From: Spirulina subsalsa PCC 9445
GTDB taxonomy: Bacteria; Cyanobacteriota; Cyanobacteriia; Cyanobacteriales; Spirulinaceae
Direction: 5' to 3'
Length of the DNA stretch: 64,000 nucleotides
NCBI RefSeq assembly: GCF_000314005.1
Contig: NZ_JH980292.1
Coordinates: 4,190,121-4,254,120 of the forward strand
Below, piece by piece: positions 1 to 7,876 of the stretch; position 1 is the stretch's first letter, and every line of letters begins with the position of its first letter. A model generated the notes under the pieces. The model had not been told where the DNA came from, did no database searches, and saw nothing but the letters and a program-made list of their open reading frames with translations. The translations under genes and the position numbers were made by a program.

Positions 1-503
1 TCAGTCCCGGACAATGGATTGAGCAAGGGGAAGTGATTGGCCTAGTCGGTAGCACTGGACAATCCACCGGCCCCCACCTTCACTTTGAATGGCGGCACCT
101 CATCGGCAATGAATGGATTCCCGTGGATGCCGGCCCCCATCTGGAATATGCAATGGCGCAAATGTTAGGGGAAATGGATACCGCTCAAACTGATCTAGAC
201 TCCCTGAATGCCAGTCTCAACTACCCCCTCTTGAATGGGGAAACTCTGGGGCAACGGGTTCTCAATAGCGGGATTATGTTCCTTGTAGACCCCCAAAATC
301 GTCCCCCCAGCACCTCGGAGGAACTAGAGACTGATCTAGAGGACATGACAGAGAGCAATGCTATCTATGACGAGGCGATACATGGCTTACTGGTCAGTCC
401 TTTAGATGACATGATTGACCCCATCGACACTATTGGCGATATCAACGCCTTAGATGGTCTGGCGGCTATAGATAATCGTGTTCGCTCCAGACTCCTAGAC
501 TAA
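1..503 (+). CDS. M23 (LytM/peptidoglycan) endopeptidase, C-terminal part
   Basis: The gene runs in from the left edge; its open frame begins at base 3, before the first ATG at 33. Its first ~30 codons contain the end of an M23 metallopeptidase domain, with the diagnostic STGQSTGPHLHFE stretch (nt ~51-89). The HxH of this motif supplies a zinc ligand and a catalytic His, and the preceding G-E-V-I-G-L-V-G strand is typical. About 135 acidic, low-complexity residues follow with no domain I recognise. The family cleaves peptide cross-links of peptidoglycan outside the cytoplasmic membrane. The N-terminal part (signal peptide, first zinc ligands) lies outside the window, so activity cannot be judged. 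Family call firm; substrate unknown. Confidence 0.85.
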   Translation, partial: SPGQWIEQGEVIGLVGSTGQSTGPHLHFEWRHLIGNEWIPVDAGPHLEYAMAQMLGEMDTAQTDLDSLNASLNYPLLNGETLGQRVLNSGIMFLVDPQNRPPSTSEELETDLEDMTESNAIYDEAIHGLLVSPLDDMIDPIDTIGDINALDGLAAIDNRVRSRLLD

Positions 504-510
504 TTGGGTC

Positions 511-650
511 TACTGAATAATTGGGCTAGGGAACGGGGAATAAGGGAGCAGGGGAGCAGGGGAGAGGGGGAGTTGATAATTATTAACTATTCCCGACTCC
601 CGACTCCCGATTCCCGACTCCCGACTCCCGACTCTCAGACTTATTCAGCA
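511..650. repeat. TIR-bounded G-rich/C-rich repeat element, copy 1
   Basis: The element opens with tactgaataattggg and closes with ttattcagca, so its ends are inverted repeats around TGAATAA/TTATTCA. Inside, a G-rich arm (gggaacgggg, gggagcagggg) faces a C-rich arm made of a tandem cgactccc heptamer/octamer. The arms could fold back on each other. It lies between the 3' ends of the M23 gene (+) and ribE (-). A related element is at 48209-48300. Confidence 0.7.
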
Positions 651-658
651 CACGAGCA

Positions 659-1354
659 TCAATCAAGATAACCGTGTTCGCTCAAAAACTCTAGACTAAT
701 CCCTTCTGCTGCTCTCCCGTTTCTACCCTGGGGATAGCCTAATAATTTGGCTACATATTTACCTAAAATATCCCCCTCTAAATTGACCCAAGCACCCGGT
801 TCTAAAACGGAGAGGTTGGTTTCTGCGTAAGTATGGGGAATCACAGCCGCCGTAAACCATTGTCCTTGGGGGTCACAGTCGGCAATGGTTAAACTAATCC
901 CATTCACCGCTATACTGCCTTTAGAGACGAGATAAGGGGCAATAAAACGCTGCCACTGTTCCCCTAATTCCGCTACTGGAGCAAACTTAATCTGCCAAGC
1001 GGTTTCTTGGGGTAGGGCTTCGACTAAACACCCCACCCCATCCACATGACCTGAGACAAAATGCCCCCCCAATTTACTCCCCACCCGCAAGGCGGTTTCA
1101 ATGTTCACTGGAGTCCTCTCTTGGCAGCGTTGGCCTAGGCTGGTTCGTTGTAAGGTTTCGGGGGAAGCGGTGGCGATAAAGCCTTGTCCTAAGATGGTTT
1201 CAATGGTTAAACAAATCCCATCTACCGCTACGCTATCCCCTAACTCAAAGTCTGCAACTAAGGAGGAGGAGGTCGCACCTTCTAAGGTAATGGCAAATTG
1301 ATCGTTTCCATAAGGTTCTAAAATACCTTGAGCTTGAATAATTCCGGTGAACAT
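659..1354 (-). CDS. ribE: Riboflavin synthase, alpha subunit
   Basis: Riboflavin synthase converts two 6,7-dimethyl-8-ribityllumazines into riboflavin plus a pyrimidinedione, the last step of riboflavin synthesis in the cytoplasm. The 231-residue product starts with the family signature MFTGIIQ. It has the two-fold repeated lumazine-binding barrel: the first with DGICLTIE near residue 45, the second after GHFVSGHVDG (~95-105) with NGISLTI near 150. The length is somewhat above the usual ~200-220 because of a C-terminal tail. The start is the ATG at 1354; no clear Shine-Dalgarno is visible upstream. The gene stands alone on the minus strand, and I saw no FMN-riboswitch-like fold in the AT-rich 1355-1585 upstream region. 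Confidence 0.95.
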   Translation of the reverse strand: MFTGIIQAQGILEPYGNDQFAITLEGATSSSLVADFELGDSVAVDGICLTIETILGQGFIATASPETLQRTSLGQRCQERTPVNIETALRVGSKLGGHFVSGHVDGVGCLVEALPQETAWQIKFAPVAELGEQWQRFIAPYLVSKGSIAVNGISLTIADCDPQGQWFTAAVIPHTYAETNLSVLEPGAWVNLEGDILGKYVAKLLGYPQGRNGRAAEGISLEFLSEHGYLD

Positions 1355-1585
1355 AAATTTTTGAGTTTTCTTGATTATCTTGACTTTTTATGTTATTATT
1401 TAGATAATAGAAATCTGTAGTTAAGTTTTTAAATCAAAAATATTCCCATTATACTAAATATAATAACAAAGTCAAGGATTTTAGTCAAGAAAAACCTTCT
1501 TTTTTTGATCAAATTTTCTCTATCTACATCCCATTGTTCCAAGACTCTTTTCAAGGGACTTATTCCCCTAGCCCATTCAACAGAC

Positions 1586-2461
1586 TTATCCCCCCTTTGG
1601 AAGGGGGGGAAAAGAGGGGGGGGAGTGAATGGGAATCTCTCGTTCAATGGGATTCTCCATTTCCCAGACTTTGAGAACGATGAGATATTCATAAAAGGCT
1701 TGGAGAACACACCAAGTAAATCCCGGCTTGCCATCCCAAATCCCACCGAGGAGGAAGTACATATACAGAAAGCGCACGAGGGGGCGAAAGGGAAGACGCA
1801 CGGAGAGGTCTTTAAGGGCGCGTCGCCTTTCGACTTCTGAACGTCCCCAGAAGAGGTCTTTCCAGTTGACGGTGCCTTTTTGTCGTTGATGGATGGTTTC
1901 TTTCGCTTCGTTGGTGGAGTAACGATTATGTTTCTCTAGCCAACGGCTGAATCCTTTACCACTGGTGTAGTGGGGATAGGTTTCTTGGATGAATCCTGTG
2001 GGGCCATCACAGACTTCTCGTTCAGTATGACCGTAGTCAGTGAACCAGACTTTATCTTTTCGGAACAGACGCATCTGATACCGAGGATATTGAGTACAGT
2101 GACGAATCCAAGCGTTCATAAATAGGACTCGTTCGGCGACGTAGTAACCGATGTATTCCTGAGATTGAATGGCTTGTAGACACTCTGCAAAGAGTTGTGG
2201 GGTCATCCGTTCGTCTGCTTCGAGGAGGTAGACCCATTCATGCCGCGTGGGGACTTCCCGCAACATCCAAGTGCGCTGTTTGCCGTGGCTTTCAAAAGCG
2301 TGTTGTACGATTTGAACGGGATATTGTTGAGCAATTTCGATGGTGCGATCGCTGCTGAATGAGTCTACAACAATCACCTCGTCAGAAAGAGAGATCACCG
2401 ACTCGATACATTCGGCGATCTCAATTTCTTCGTTGTAGGTCAAGATATAAACAGAGAACAT
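1586..2461 (-). CDS. Glycosyltransferase family 2 (WaaE/KdtX-like)
   Basis: A GT-A fold glycosyltransferase begins immediately with FSVYILTYNEEIEIAECIES, followed by DEVIVVDSFSSDRT (nucleotide-sugar binding) and an EADER motif near residue 85 in place of the usual DxD-type loop. This pattern is typical of the lipopolysaccharide-core beta-glucosyltransferase subgroup, and a second gene at 22456-23418 has the same plan (DCDERITP). It probably adds a sugar to a surface polysaccharide at the cytoplasmic membrane face. The last ~15 codons (PPSFPPLPKGG) are encoded by a Pro-rich dispersed repeat (ccccctttggaaggggggg), so the native stop was probably lost and the tail is repeat-derived. Donor and acceptor are unknown. 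Confidence 0.85.
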   Translation of the reverse strand: MFSVYILTYNEEIEIAECIESVISLSDEVIVVDSFSSDRTIEIAQQYPVQIVQHAFESHGKQRTWMLREVPTRHEWVYLLEADERMTPQLFAECLQAIQSQEYIGYYVAERVLFMNAWIRHCTQYPRYQMRLFRKDKVWFTDYGHTEREVCDGPTGFIQETYPHYTSGKGFSRWLEKHNRYSTNEAKETIHQRQKGTVNWKDLFWGRSEVERRRALKDLSVRLPFRPLVRFLYMYFLLGGIWDGKPGFTWCVLQAFYEYLIVLKVWEMENPIEREIPIHSPPSFPPLPKGG

Positions 2462-2555
2462 TACGGACTGGAACGTTTAGGATGAAGGATACCGCCGGAA
2501 GCCAAATAACCCGGATAGAAACCTGTGTAATTAAGGGGTTAACTCAACAGGGTGA

Positions 2556-3326
2556 TTAGCGTTTGCCTCCCATTCCCCCTCCTGCACCTACGAGGAGACT
2601 TCTAAAACCTGTCCAGCCGATCACAATGTAGCCAATGGCTAGGAGAACACTACTTAGGCCAATTCTGAGGCCAGATTTGAGGGCGTTTTGTTTGGCTTGT
2701 TGTTCGGCTTCTGCTCGACGAGTGCGCAGTTGGGTTTCGGCGCTTTCTCTCTGAGCTTGTAGGGCATCAGGGTTTTGGCGCAGTTCTTGAATTTGACTGC
2801 GAATGGTTTGTAGTTGTTCGAGTTGTTGACCTTGGACTTGTCCACTGGCGATCGCTTGATCCAATTCTTGAATCCGTTGTTCGTCTTCGAGGAGTTGAGT
2901 GATTTGCTCAAATTGACTTTGAATTTGACCCTCGGCGGCTGTTGCACTTTCGGTAATTTGGCTGAGGGCTTGGGCTTGCGCCTGACCTAGGTTGCTGATG
3001 TGGAGAGGAACTAGCAGCAAGAAGATTAAACCCATTACGCTGGCAAACAAAAACGCCCAAAATCTAAGACTGAGCAAAGAAATTTGACTGCCTTGCCCAT
3101 CTACCGCGCTACTAATCCAAGAAGCAACCACTAATAAACCAATCCCGACCATGGGAACAATACCCCGATCGACAATCTGACTGGTGAACCCAATTTGCCA
3201 TCCTGTATCCGTTAAATTGAGGGGATAGGCCAACAGCACATAATCAATCAGTGAAGAGACAATGAGAATGACAGCAATGGTTTTCAATGCCAAGGCTGTC
3301 AAGGAGGAAAGGGCAGAATTATTCAT
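2556..3326 (-). CDS. HpsJ-like membrane protein with central coiled coil
   Basis: The 256-residue protein has four predicted membrane segments: residues ~10-33, ~55-72, ~85-108 and, after a long Gln/Glu-rich coiled coil (~112-210), a last one at ~218-240. The LTDTGWQIGFTSQIVDRGIVPMVGIGLLV stretch (split across the first loop and second helix) resembles the HpsJ family of hormogonium polysaccharide / cyanoexosortase-associated proteins. The role in that family is poorly defined: it supports polysaccharide export for gliding. It lies next to a glycosyltransferase on the same strand, separated by 94 nt, which agrees with a cell-surface role. It ends in a Gly-rich tail. Family assignment is from memory of the motif and is moderately sure. 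Confidence 0.6.
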   Translation of the reverse strand: MNNSALSSLTALALKTIAVILIVSSLIDYVLLAYPLNLTDTGWQIGFTSQIVDRGIVPMVGIGLLVVASWISSAVDGQGSQISLLSLRFWAFLFASVMGLIFLLLVPLHISNLGQAQAQALSQITESATAAEGQIQSQFEQITQLLEDEQRIQELDQAIASGQVQGQQLEQLQTIRSQIQELRQNPDALQAQRESAETQLRTRRAEAEQQAKQNALKSGLRIGLSSVLLAIGYIVIGWTGFRSLLVGAGGGMGGKR

Positions 3327-3657
3327 GAGCCTTTAAGGTAATTTTGGACAAACTCTCTATATTTTATGGTCGAATGAATCGCCAGTATTATCGAGTTACA
3401 AAGAGCAATGATGGAGCAGCAAGAGGGCTATAACACAGGAGTCCAATCCTTGACGTGCCTATCTTAACCTAACTCTCAAGGGTCAGCCCATAAGTGTAAC
3501 GATTTGTTGGGTTTTTTGAAATATTTTTTTACGCACAATACAAGACTTTTGTCAAGGGCTGATTCTCTGAGGTTTGGGGAAGAAGGGAAAATGAGGATCG
3601 GAAAGTTTCAATGAGAATATACCCTAGGAAAAGCTGGATTCGATGAGGGATATTTTT
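3327..3657. other. Divergent intergenic region, HpsJ-like / pgl
   Basis: About 330 bases separate the divergent starts of the HpsJ-like gene and pgl and must hold both promoters. It is AT-rich around 3500-3545 with runs of T. I see no repeat, RNA gene or conserved operator. A GAGGGA at 3645-3650 is the likely ribosome site for pgl and argues for the ATG at 3658 rather than 3643. Confidence 0.5.
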
Positions 3658-4404
3658 ATGAGAAGTAGACGAGTCAAAGTGTATCAGGATAAAGCGGCGT
3701 TGGTGAAGGGGGCGTTAGGGTTGGTGTTGGAGCAGATTAAACAGGCGATCGCACAACGGGGACAATGTAGCCTGGTGTTGGCGGGAGGTAGCACCCCTAA
3801 ACCCCTTTATGAAGCCCTAGCCCAGGAGGATCTCCCCTGGGAAAAACTGCATATTTTTTGGGGGGATGAGCGCTATGTTCCCCCCACTCACCCCGATAGT
3901 AATGAGGGCATGGCGCGGCAAGCGTGGTTAGATCGGGTGAATTTTCCCGCCGCTAATATTCACCCGATGCCCACCAGTGATCAAGATCCCCAAGCCGATG
4001 CTAGCCGTCATGAACAAGAATTACGGGCATTTTTTGGGGCGGCTGAGGGAGAATTTCCGGTTTTTGACCTGATTTTGTTGGGAATGGGAGATGATGGACA
4101 TACGGCTTCTTTGTTTCCGCAAACGGCCGCCTTGGAGGTGTGCGATCGCCTAATTACCGTAGGAGAAAAATCCGGTCAGCCCCGACTGACCTTTACCATT
4201 CCCCTGATTAATCAAGGGCGCTGTGTTATCTTCATGGTTGCTGGAGCCAATAAACAACCCGCACTCCAGCAAGTGTTTGCCGAAACAGCCGATCCGGTGG
4301 CTTATCCCAGTCGGTTCATTCAACCCCAAGGCGAACTCTGGTGGTTACTCGATGAAGCGGCCGGAACTGTTTTGAAGTCCTTCAATAACCTTGTCATAGA
4401 ATAA
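3658..4404 (+). CDS. pgl: 6-phosphogluconolactonase
   Basis: Pgl hydrolyses 6-phosphogluconolactone to 6-phosphogluconate in the oxidative pentose phosphate pathway, the main NADPH source of cyanobacteria in the dark. The product (~248 residues) has the NagB/Pgl-like fold motifs: LAGGSTPKPLYEAL near residue 40, FWGDERYVPPTHPDSN near 75-90, and the glycine-rich LLGMGDDGHTASLFP near 145-160. I prefer the ATG at 3658 because GAGGGA lies 7 nt upstream of it; the ATG at 3643 has no such site. Only 6 nt separate the stop from the FHA-domain gene, so the two are probably co-transcribed. Confidence 0.95.
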   Translation: MRSRRVKVYQDKAALVKGALGLVLEQIKQAIAQRGQCSLVLAGGSTPKPLYEALAQEDLPWEKLHIFWGDERYVPPTHPDSNEGMARQAWLDRVNFPAANIHPMPTSDQDPQADASRHEQELRAFFGAAEGEFPVFDLILLGMGDDGHTASLFPQTAALEVCDRLITVGEKSGQPRLTFTIPLINQGRCVIFMVAGANKQPALQQVFAETADPVAYPSRFIQPQGELWWLLDEAAGTVLKSFNNLVIE

Positions 4405-4410
4405 ACGCTT

Positions 4411-5082
4411 ATGATTGTTTGTCCGAACTGCAATCACCAAAACCCCGAAGGGGCAACCCAATGTGAGGCCTGTTATACCCCTCTCCCCGTCACCACCAGT
4501 TGCCCCCAATGTGGGGCTACCGTACAAACCGATGCTAGTTTTTGTGGTCAGTGCGGTTTTGGTTTACAAGGCAACGGAGATCCCTTCGGTGCAACAGGTC
4601 AACCGGATTTTCCTGACTTAGAACCCACCCCAGACCTGCCCGAAGTGCCCTTTCCCTCCAGCCCCGAGGAGCCAGCTACGGAAGTCTCGGAAGCCATTGC
4701 CCCCGCTTCTACTCCTTCCTCAACGGCCACCTCTAGCACTCAACTGCAAGTAGAAAACGCCAGTCTACTCCATGTTCAAACCAACAGCGTCCTAGAACTG
4801 CCCCAGAACCTACCCATCATTCATCTGGGCAAACCCGGCGGCCCCGTTCCCCCGGATATTGACGTGTCAGGATTCCCTGACTCGGCCATTGTGTCGCGGG
4901 TTCATGCGGATATTCGAGTAGAGGGCGGTATATATTATCTGGAAGATGTGGGCAGTTCTAACGGAACCTACGTCAATCACAATCCCCTAGTGCAAGGCAA
5001 CCGTCATCGTTTACGCGCAGGCGATCGCATTGCCCTCGGCAAAGAAGATAAAGTCACCTTTATTTTCCAACTGTCCTCTTGA
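4411..5082 (+). CDS. Double zinc-ribbon / FHA-domain protein
   Basis: The N-terminus has two CxxC zinc-ribbon knuckle pairs: CPNCNHQNPEGATQCEAC (residues 4-21), then CPQCGATVQTDASFCGQCG (~31-49). A Pro/Ser/Thr/Glu-rich linker (~60-110) follows. The C-terminal ~100 residues are a forkhead-associated domain with VSRVHADI (the conserved S/R/H phosphothreonine-binding residues) and DVGSSNGTYVN. FHA domains bind phosphothreonine, so this is a cytoplasmic adaptor for a Ser/Thr kinase pathway. No kinase is in the window. It lies 6 nt after pgl, which raises the possibility of phospho-dependent control of carbon metabolism, but that is only inference from position. Confidence 0.9.
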   Translation: MIVCPNCNHQNPEGATQCEACYTPLPVTTSCPQCGATVQTDASFCGQCGFGLQGNGDPFGATGQPDFPDLEPTPDLPEVPFPSSPEEPATEVSEAIAPASTPSSTATSSTQLQVENASLLHVQTNSVLELPQNLPIIHLGKPGGPVPPDIDVSGFPDSAIVSRVHADIRVEGGIYYLEDVGSSNGTYVNHNPLVQGNRHRLRAGDRIALGKEDKVTFIFQLSS

Positions 5083-5209
5083 CGTTAACTCTTCTGACCC
5101 TCATCTCAATCCAGACCCCATAAATTTATTTCCCCGATCCGCCAACTCCGGCAAATTAGGGAGATATTATGAATGGTCTGTAGGCAATTTTCAGTAGGAT
5201 TACAGGGTT

Positions 5210-5956
5210 ATGAAGGGAATGTTAAGTGCAGCAAGCCAGGAAGCCCAGCCGCCCCGAAGTCGAGAGAGAGAAGATTTTGACCCAATCTCAAACGCTTTCG
5301 CGGTTAGTTGGCTTCTACCCAGTCCCATGAGCATCTTACCCAGTCTGGGAGTTTCCGGACTGTCCGCCCTAGTGGGTTTAGGGGCGAGTGGCCTGTTGTG
5401 GTACAGCATCCGGCGTTATCGGCACTGGCAGCATCTCCAACAAACGATTCAGTCCATGGTTGCCCTGGATATTATGAGTCGTCAATTTCGGGTAATTAAT
5501 GCCGAATTAAGTATTCAAGAATTCGTGGATGTTTATGTGGTGAACGATCCCTTCACCACCCAGCCCTTTTTTGCCGCATCCAGAGGCCAGTATCACGGCA
5601 TGATCCTAATTAAGGATCTGACCCAAATCAAGCGGGAGATGTGGGCAAATCATCAGGTCAAGGAAATCGTTCGTCCCTTTGGAGAGTTAGCCTTTGTGTC
5701 AGAACAAACCCCTGTCCTAGAGATTCTTGAGCGCTTCTTAGACTCCACCCTTGAACGCCTTACCGTCCTCTCTCAAGGGGGAGTCGTGGTGGGAATTATA
5801 AGCCGTCAGGACTTACCAGAGGCGATCGCCCAAAAAATTCACCGAAAAATCCCGGAAAAACTCCTAGGCAAACTGCTGAAAACTCATCCATTCTCCCCCC
5901 CGATCCCCCCACATCAACTAGCAAAACTAAACAAATTCCAGCCAAAGATAAGTTAA
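5210..5956 (+). CDS. Membrane-anchored CBS-pair protein
   Basis: The 248-residue protein has a polar N-terminus, a short hydrophobic helix (~45-66, GVSGLSALVGLGASGLLWY) and then two CBS-like segments: ALDIMSRQFRVINAELSIQEFVD (~85-107) and VKEIVRPFGELAFVSEQTPVLEILE (~150-175), the latter ending in GGVVVGIISRQDL (~200-212). CBS pairs bind adenosine nucleotides and act as regulators. The layout resembles the C-terminal CBS half of cyanobacterial site-2 (M50) proteases, but no HExxH catalytic part is present. The start is uncertain: ATG 5210 has no strong ribosome site, and ATGs at 5221 and 5328 are alternatives. Function unknown. Confidence 0.6.
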   Translation: MKGMLSAASQEAQPPRSREREDFDPISNAFAVSWLLPSPMSILPSLGVSGLSALVGLGASGLLWYSIRRYRHWQHLQQTIQSMVALDIMSRQFRVINAELSIQEFVDVYVVNDPFTTQPFFAASRGQYHGMILIKDLTQIKREMWANHQVKEIVRPFGELAFVSEQTPVLEILERFLDSTLERLTVLSQGGVVVGIISRQDLPEAIAQKIHRKIPEKLLGKLLKTHPFSPPIPPHQLAKLNKFQPKIS

Positions 5957-6054
5957 AGCTAGTTGCCTCTTGGGAATCTTGACCTATACTGATGTTTGTG
6001 ACAGGTTGACATCCGTGGGACACACGGTAAACAAGCTCAAGGAGGGTAAAGTCA

Positions 6055-6106
6055 AAAGACTCCCGACCAACTGAGAATCCCCGTGCCTTTAGGTCGGGGA
6101 GTGTCC
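6055..6106 (+). mobile_element. IS200/IS605-type right-end-like hairpin (relic)
   Basis: An actcccgacc arm (6059-6068) can pair with ggtcggggagt (6092-6102). The nested sequence gaatccccgtgcctttaggtcggggagtgtc resembles the subterminal hairpin at the right end of cyanobacterial IS200/IS605 (TnpB) elements. No transposase remnant is next to it, so it is either a solo end, a MITE or a coincidental terminator for the CBS gene. Confidence 0.4.
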
Positions 6107-6153
6107 AAGGATTAAACATCTCAAATTCAAGGCTGAAACACACAAAGGATAAG

Positions 6154-6636
6154 ATGTTGGCATCATTCAATCAACTTACTCTCAAAGCCCTAGGTTTAGC
6201 CGGCCTCGTCGGCATTAGCTTAGGCATCGCGGCTCCCGCCGCTTTCGCGCAACGTTATAGCGAAGACGGATTAGATCATCCCGTTTGGATGTACACCAAC
6301 ACGGAATGTCCTCCCGCCTATATCCCCAGCCTCCGCGAAACCACTCCCTTCTTCGGCGAAAAAGAAGAAATTGAGCCAATTCGTGGTTATAACCTGGCCT
6401 GCTGGGGCATGACTCGCCGTCCGGGTAGCCACATCTGCAAAAACAACCCTAACCCCGCTTGTGGTAATCCTGCCCACTTTGGTTATACCTACGGCACGGA
6501 ATACCCCCAAGACATTGAAGGGATTGTAGACAGATATTGGCAAGAAATCGGTCAAGCTCCCCCCCGTGAAACCACCCTGCCTCCTACCTCTCCTGTAGCT
6601 CCTCCTCCTGTGGCTCCCGTTCCGGGTTTGTGGTAG
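6154..6636 (+). CDS. Secreted Cys-containing protein, PGLW family, copy 1
   Basis: I do not recognise a named family. The 160-residue product has a signal peptide (residues 1-32, hydrophobic core GLAGLVGISLGIAA, cleavage after AFA). The mature part contains ECPPAYIP, RGYNLACWGM, then CKNNPNPACGNPAHFGYTYGTEY, a Pro-rich spacer and the terminal residues PGLW. Six mature cysteines could form disulfides in the periplasm. The next gene shares every one of these motifs, so the two are tandem paralogues. Both ribosome sites follow a similar leader (ggctgaaa...aaagga...ATG), showing that the duplication included the upstream region. AAAGGA at 6145-6150 sets the ATG at 6154. Confidence 0.7.
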   Translation: MLASFNQLTLKALGLAGLVGISLGIAAPAAFAQRYSEDGLDHPVWMYTNTECPPAYIPSLRETTPFFGEKEEIEPIRGYNLACWGMTRRPGSHICKNNPNPACGNPAHFGYTYGTEYPQDIEGIVDRYWQEIGQAPPRETTLPPTSPVAPPPVAPVPGLW

Positions 6637-6777
6637 TCTTACCCGTTAACTAACCTGTCCGGGGTGCAATCGAAGCCACCCCATTCTCCGTCCAGAGTTA
6701 AGGTCTTTATCCTCCTTACTTTGGACGTGGGATAGGGTTCCCAAAATCTCTAGGCTGAAATGCAAAAAGGACAATTT

Positions 6778-7344
6778 ATGAAGCAACCCTTAACAGAAAA
6801 AACCCGTTCAGTTCGCTCCCTTGTCGCTGGAGTCGGGCTGGCGGGTTTCGGTTTACTCAATGGCAGCGCCGGGTTTTTGGCCAGTCCTGCGATCGCCCAA
6901 ACCCCAACCCCTCCCCTCGAAATCGCTCAAGTTGAGGCAGACTGGAAAGAAATCGAATGTCCCCCGGCCTTTAGTCCAGGCGTTCCTCGTCCCTTTGATC
7001 CCAACTGGGGATATAACCTGAATTGTTGGGACATCGTGCGCACCGGATTTATCTGTGTCAACAATCCCAGAGCCGAATGTGGTCATAACGTGGAAGAAAT
7101 TAACCTCGCCACCCATCGCCCCCCCACCCGTCGTTACACCCTAACCGACGAAATGCGGGAGCGCGGCCACTTTGCCTGTGTGAACAACGTCAATCCTGAC
7201 TGTGGAAATCCCGTCAAATATGGGGTTCTCTACGGTGCCGAGTATTTATCGGACTTACCGGATCGAACCGATCCCCTCTGGCGGCAGCTAGGCGTTGAGC
7301 CACCTCCCCGTATGAATCCCCGGACTCCACCCGGTTTATGGTAA
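6778..7344 (+). CDS. Secreted Cys-containing protein, PGLW family, copy 2
   Basis: This paralogue of the preceding gene has a signal peptide ending ASPAIA, then ECPPAFSPGVP, WGYNLNCWDI, and two copies of the C-x-NN-x(4)-CG motif (CVNNPRAECGHN and CVNNVNPDCGNP) where copy 1 has only one. It then has KYGVLYGAEY, a W-x-x-L-G-x-x-PP segment and terminal PGLW. The inserted ~40 residues therefore look like an internal duplication of the Cys unit. I chose ATG 6778 because AAAAAGGA ends 6 nt upstream; the ATG at 6760 lies before this site. A strong terminator follows at 7364-7420, so the pair forms a small transcription unit. Function unknown; export to periplasm or surface inferred. Confidence 0.7.
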   Translation: MKQPLTEKTRSVRSLVAGVGLAGFGLLNGSAGFLASPAIAQTPTPPLEIAQVEADWKEIECPPAFSPGVPRPFDPNWGYNLNCWDIVRTGFICVNNPRAECGHNVEEINLATHRPPTRRYTLTDEMRERGHFACVNNVNPDCGNPVKYGVLYGAEYLSDLPDRTDPLWRQLGVEPPPRMNPRTPPGLW

Positions 7345-7363
7345 TTTAGCCCAAATCGGCAAC

Positions 7364-7420
7364 AACCCGGTTGATTGCACAATTTCTGCTTCTGACAAGT
7401 ATTGTGCAATTGGCCGGGTT
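7364..7420 (+). terminator. Rho-independent terminator after the PGLW pair
   Basis: A long hairpin pairs aacccggttgattgcacaat (7364-7383) with attgtgcaattggccgggtt (7401-7420) around a 17-nt loop. The pairing is almost perfect over 20 bp. The following tract tctctatggttctc is only moderately T-rich, so it may act partly as an mRNA 3'-stabilising stem. Confidence 0.75.
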
Positions 7421-7876
7421 TCTCTATGGTTCTCCCCCATAATTCACAGTTTTTTCACAAAACAACGACATAATAGTTTGCGAAAAGGGGGAAAAATGAC
7501 AGTTGTTTCCTTCCCTTGAGATGAGATATCCAAATGTTTGTTACGACATCTTGCCTTGAATTATCGGGGTGTCCTGTCCCCACACCCAATTTGCGAAATT
7601 AGAATGGCGTAGATCGATAATTCACGCCAACAAGCCTAAGTGTTCTTTAGAAAAAATTTAGATTATTGCCCAAAAACTTTCATCACAATAGAAAACAAGT
7701 GGCAGTCAAGGAGAGCGTTTCTCTAGCCACCAGAAGACCAACATCATTAATAATACTGCGTTCTAATCAAATTGAGGCTTAAAGAACAGCAATTATATTT
7801 TCTACTAGCCCCTAATCTCAGATTTCAAGCGAATTTGGGCTATTTTTTGCCATTAACCTGATCAATCAAATTTATT
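7421..7876. other. Intergenic region upstream of the PAS kinase
   Basis: About 450 AT-rich bases lie between the terminator and the histidine kinase start. They must carry the kinase promoter. I see no gene, no repeat family and no recognised riboswitch; a short CDS cannot be supported in any frame. Confidence 0.5.

Noticed and set aside
1355-1585. FMN riboswitch before riboflavin synthase
   Set aside because: The region is AT-rich without the conserved RFN-element stems; nothing convincing was seen.
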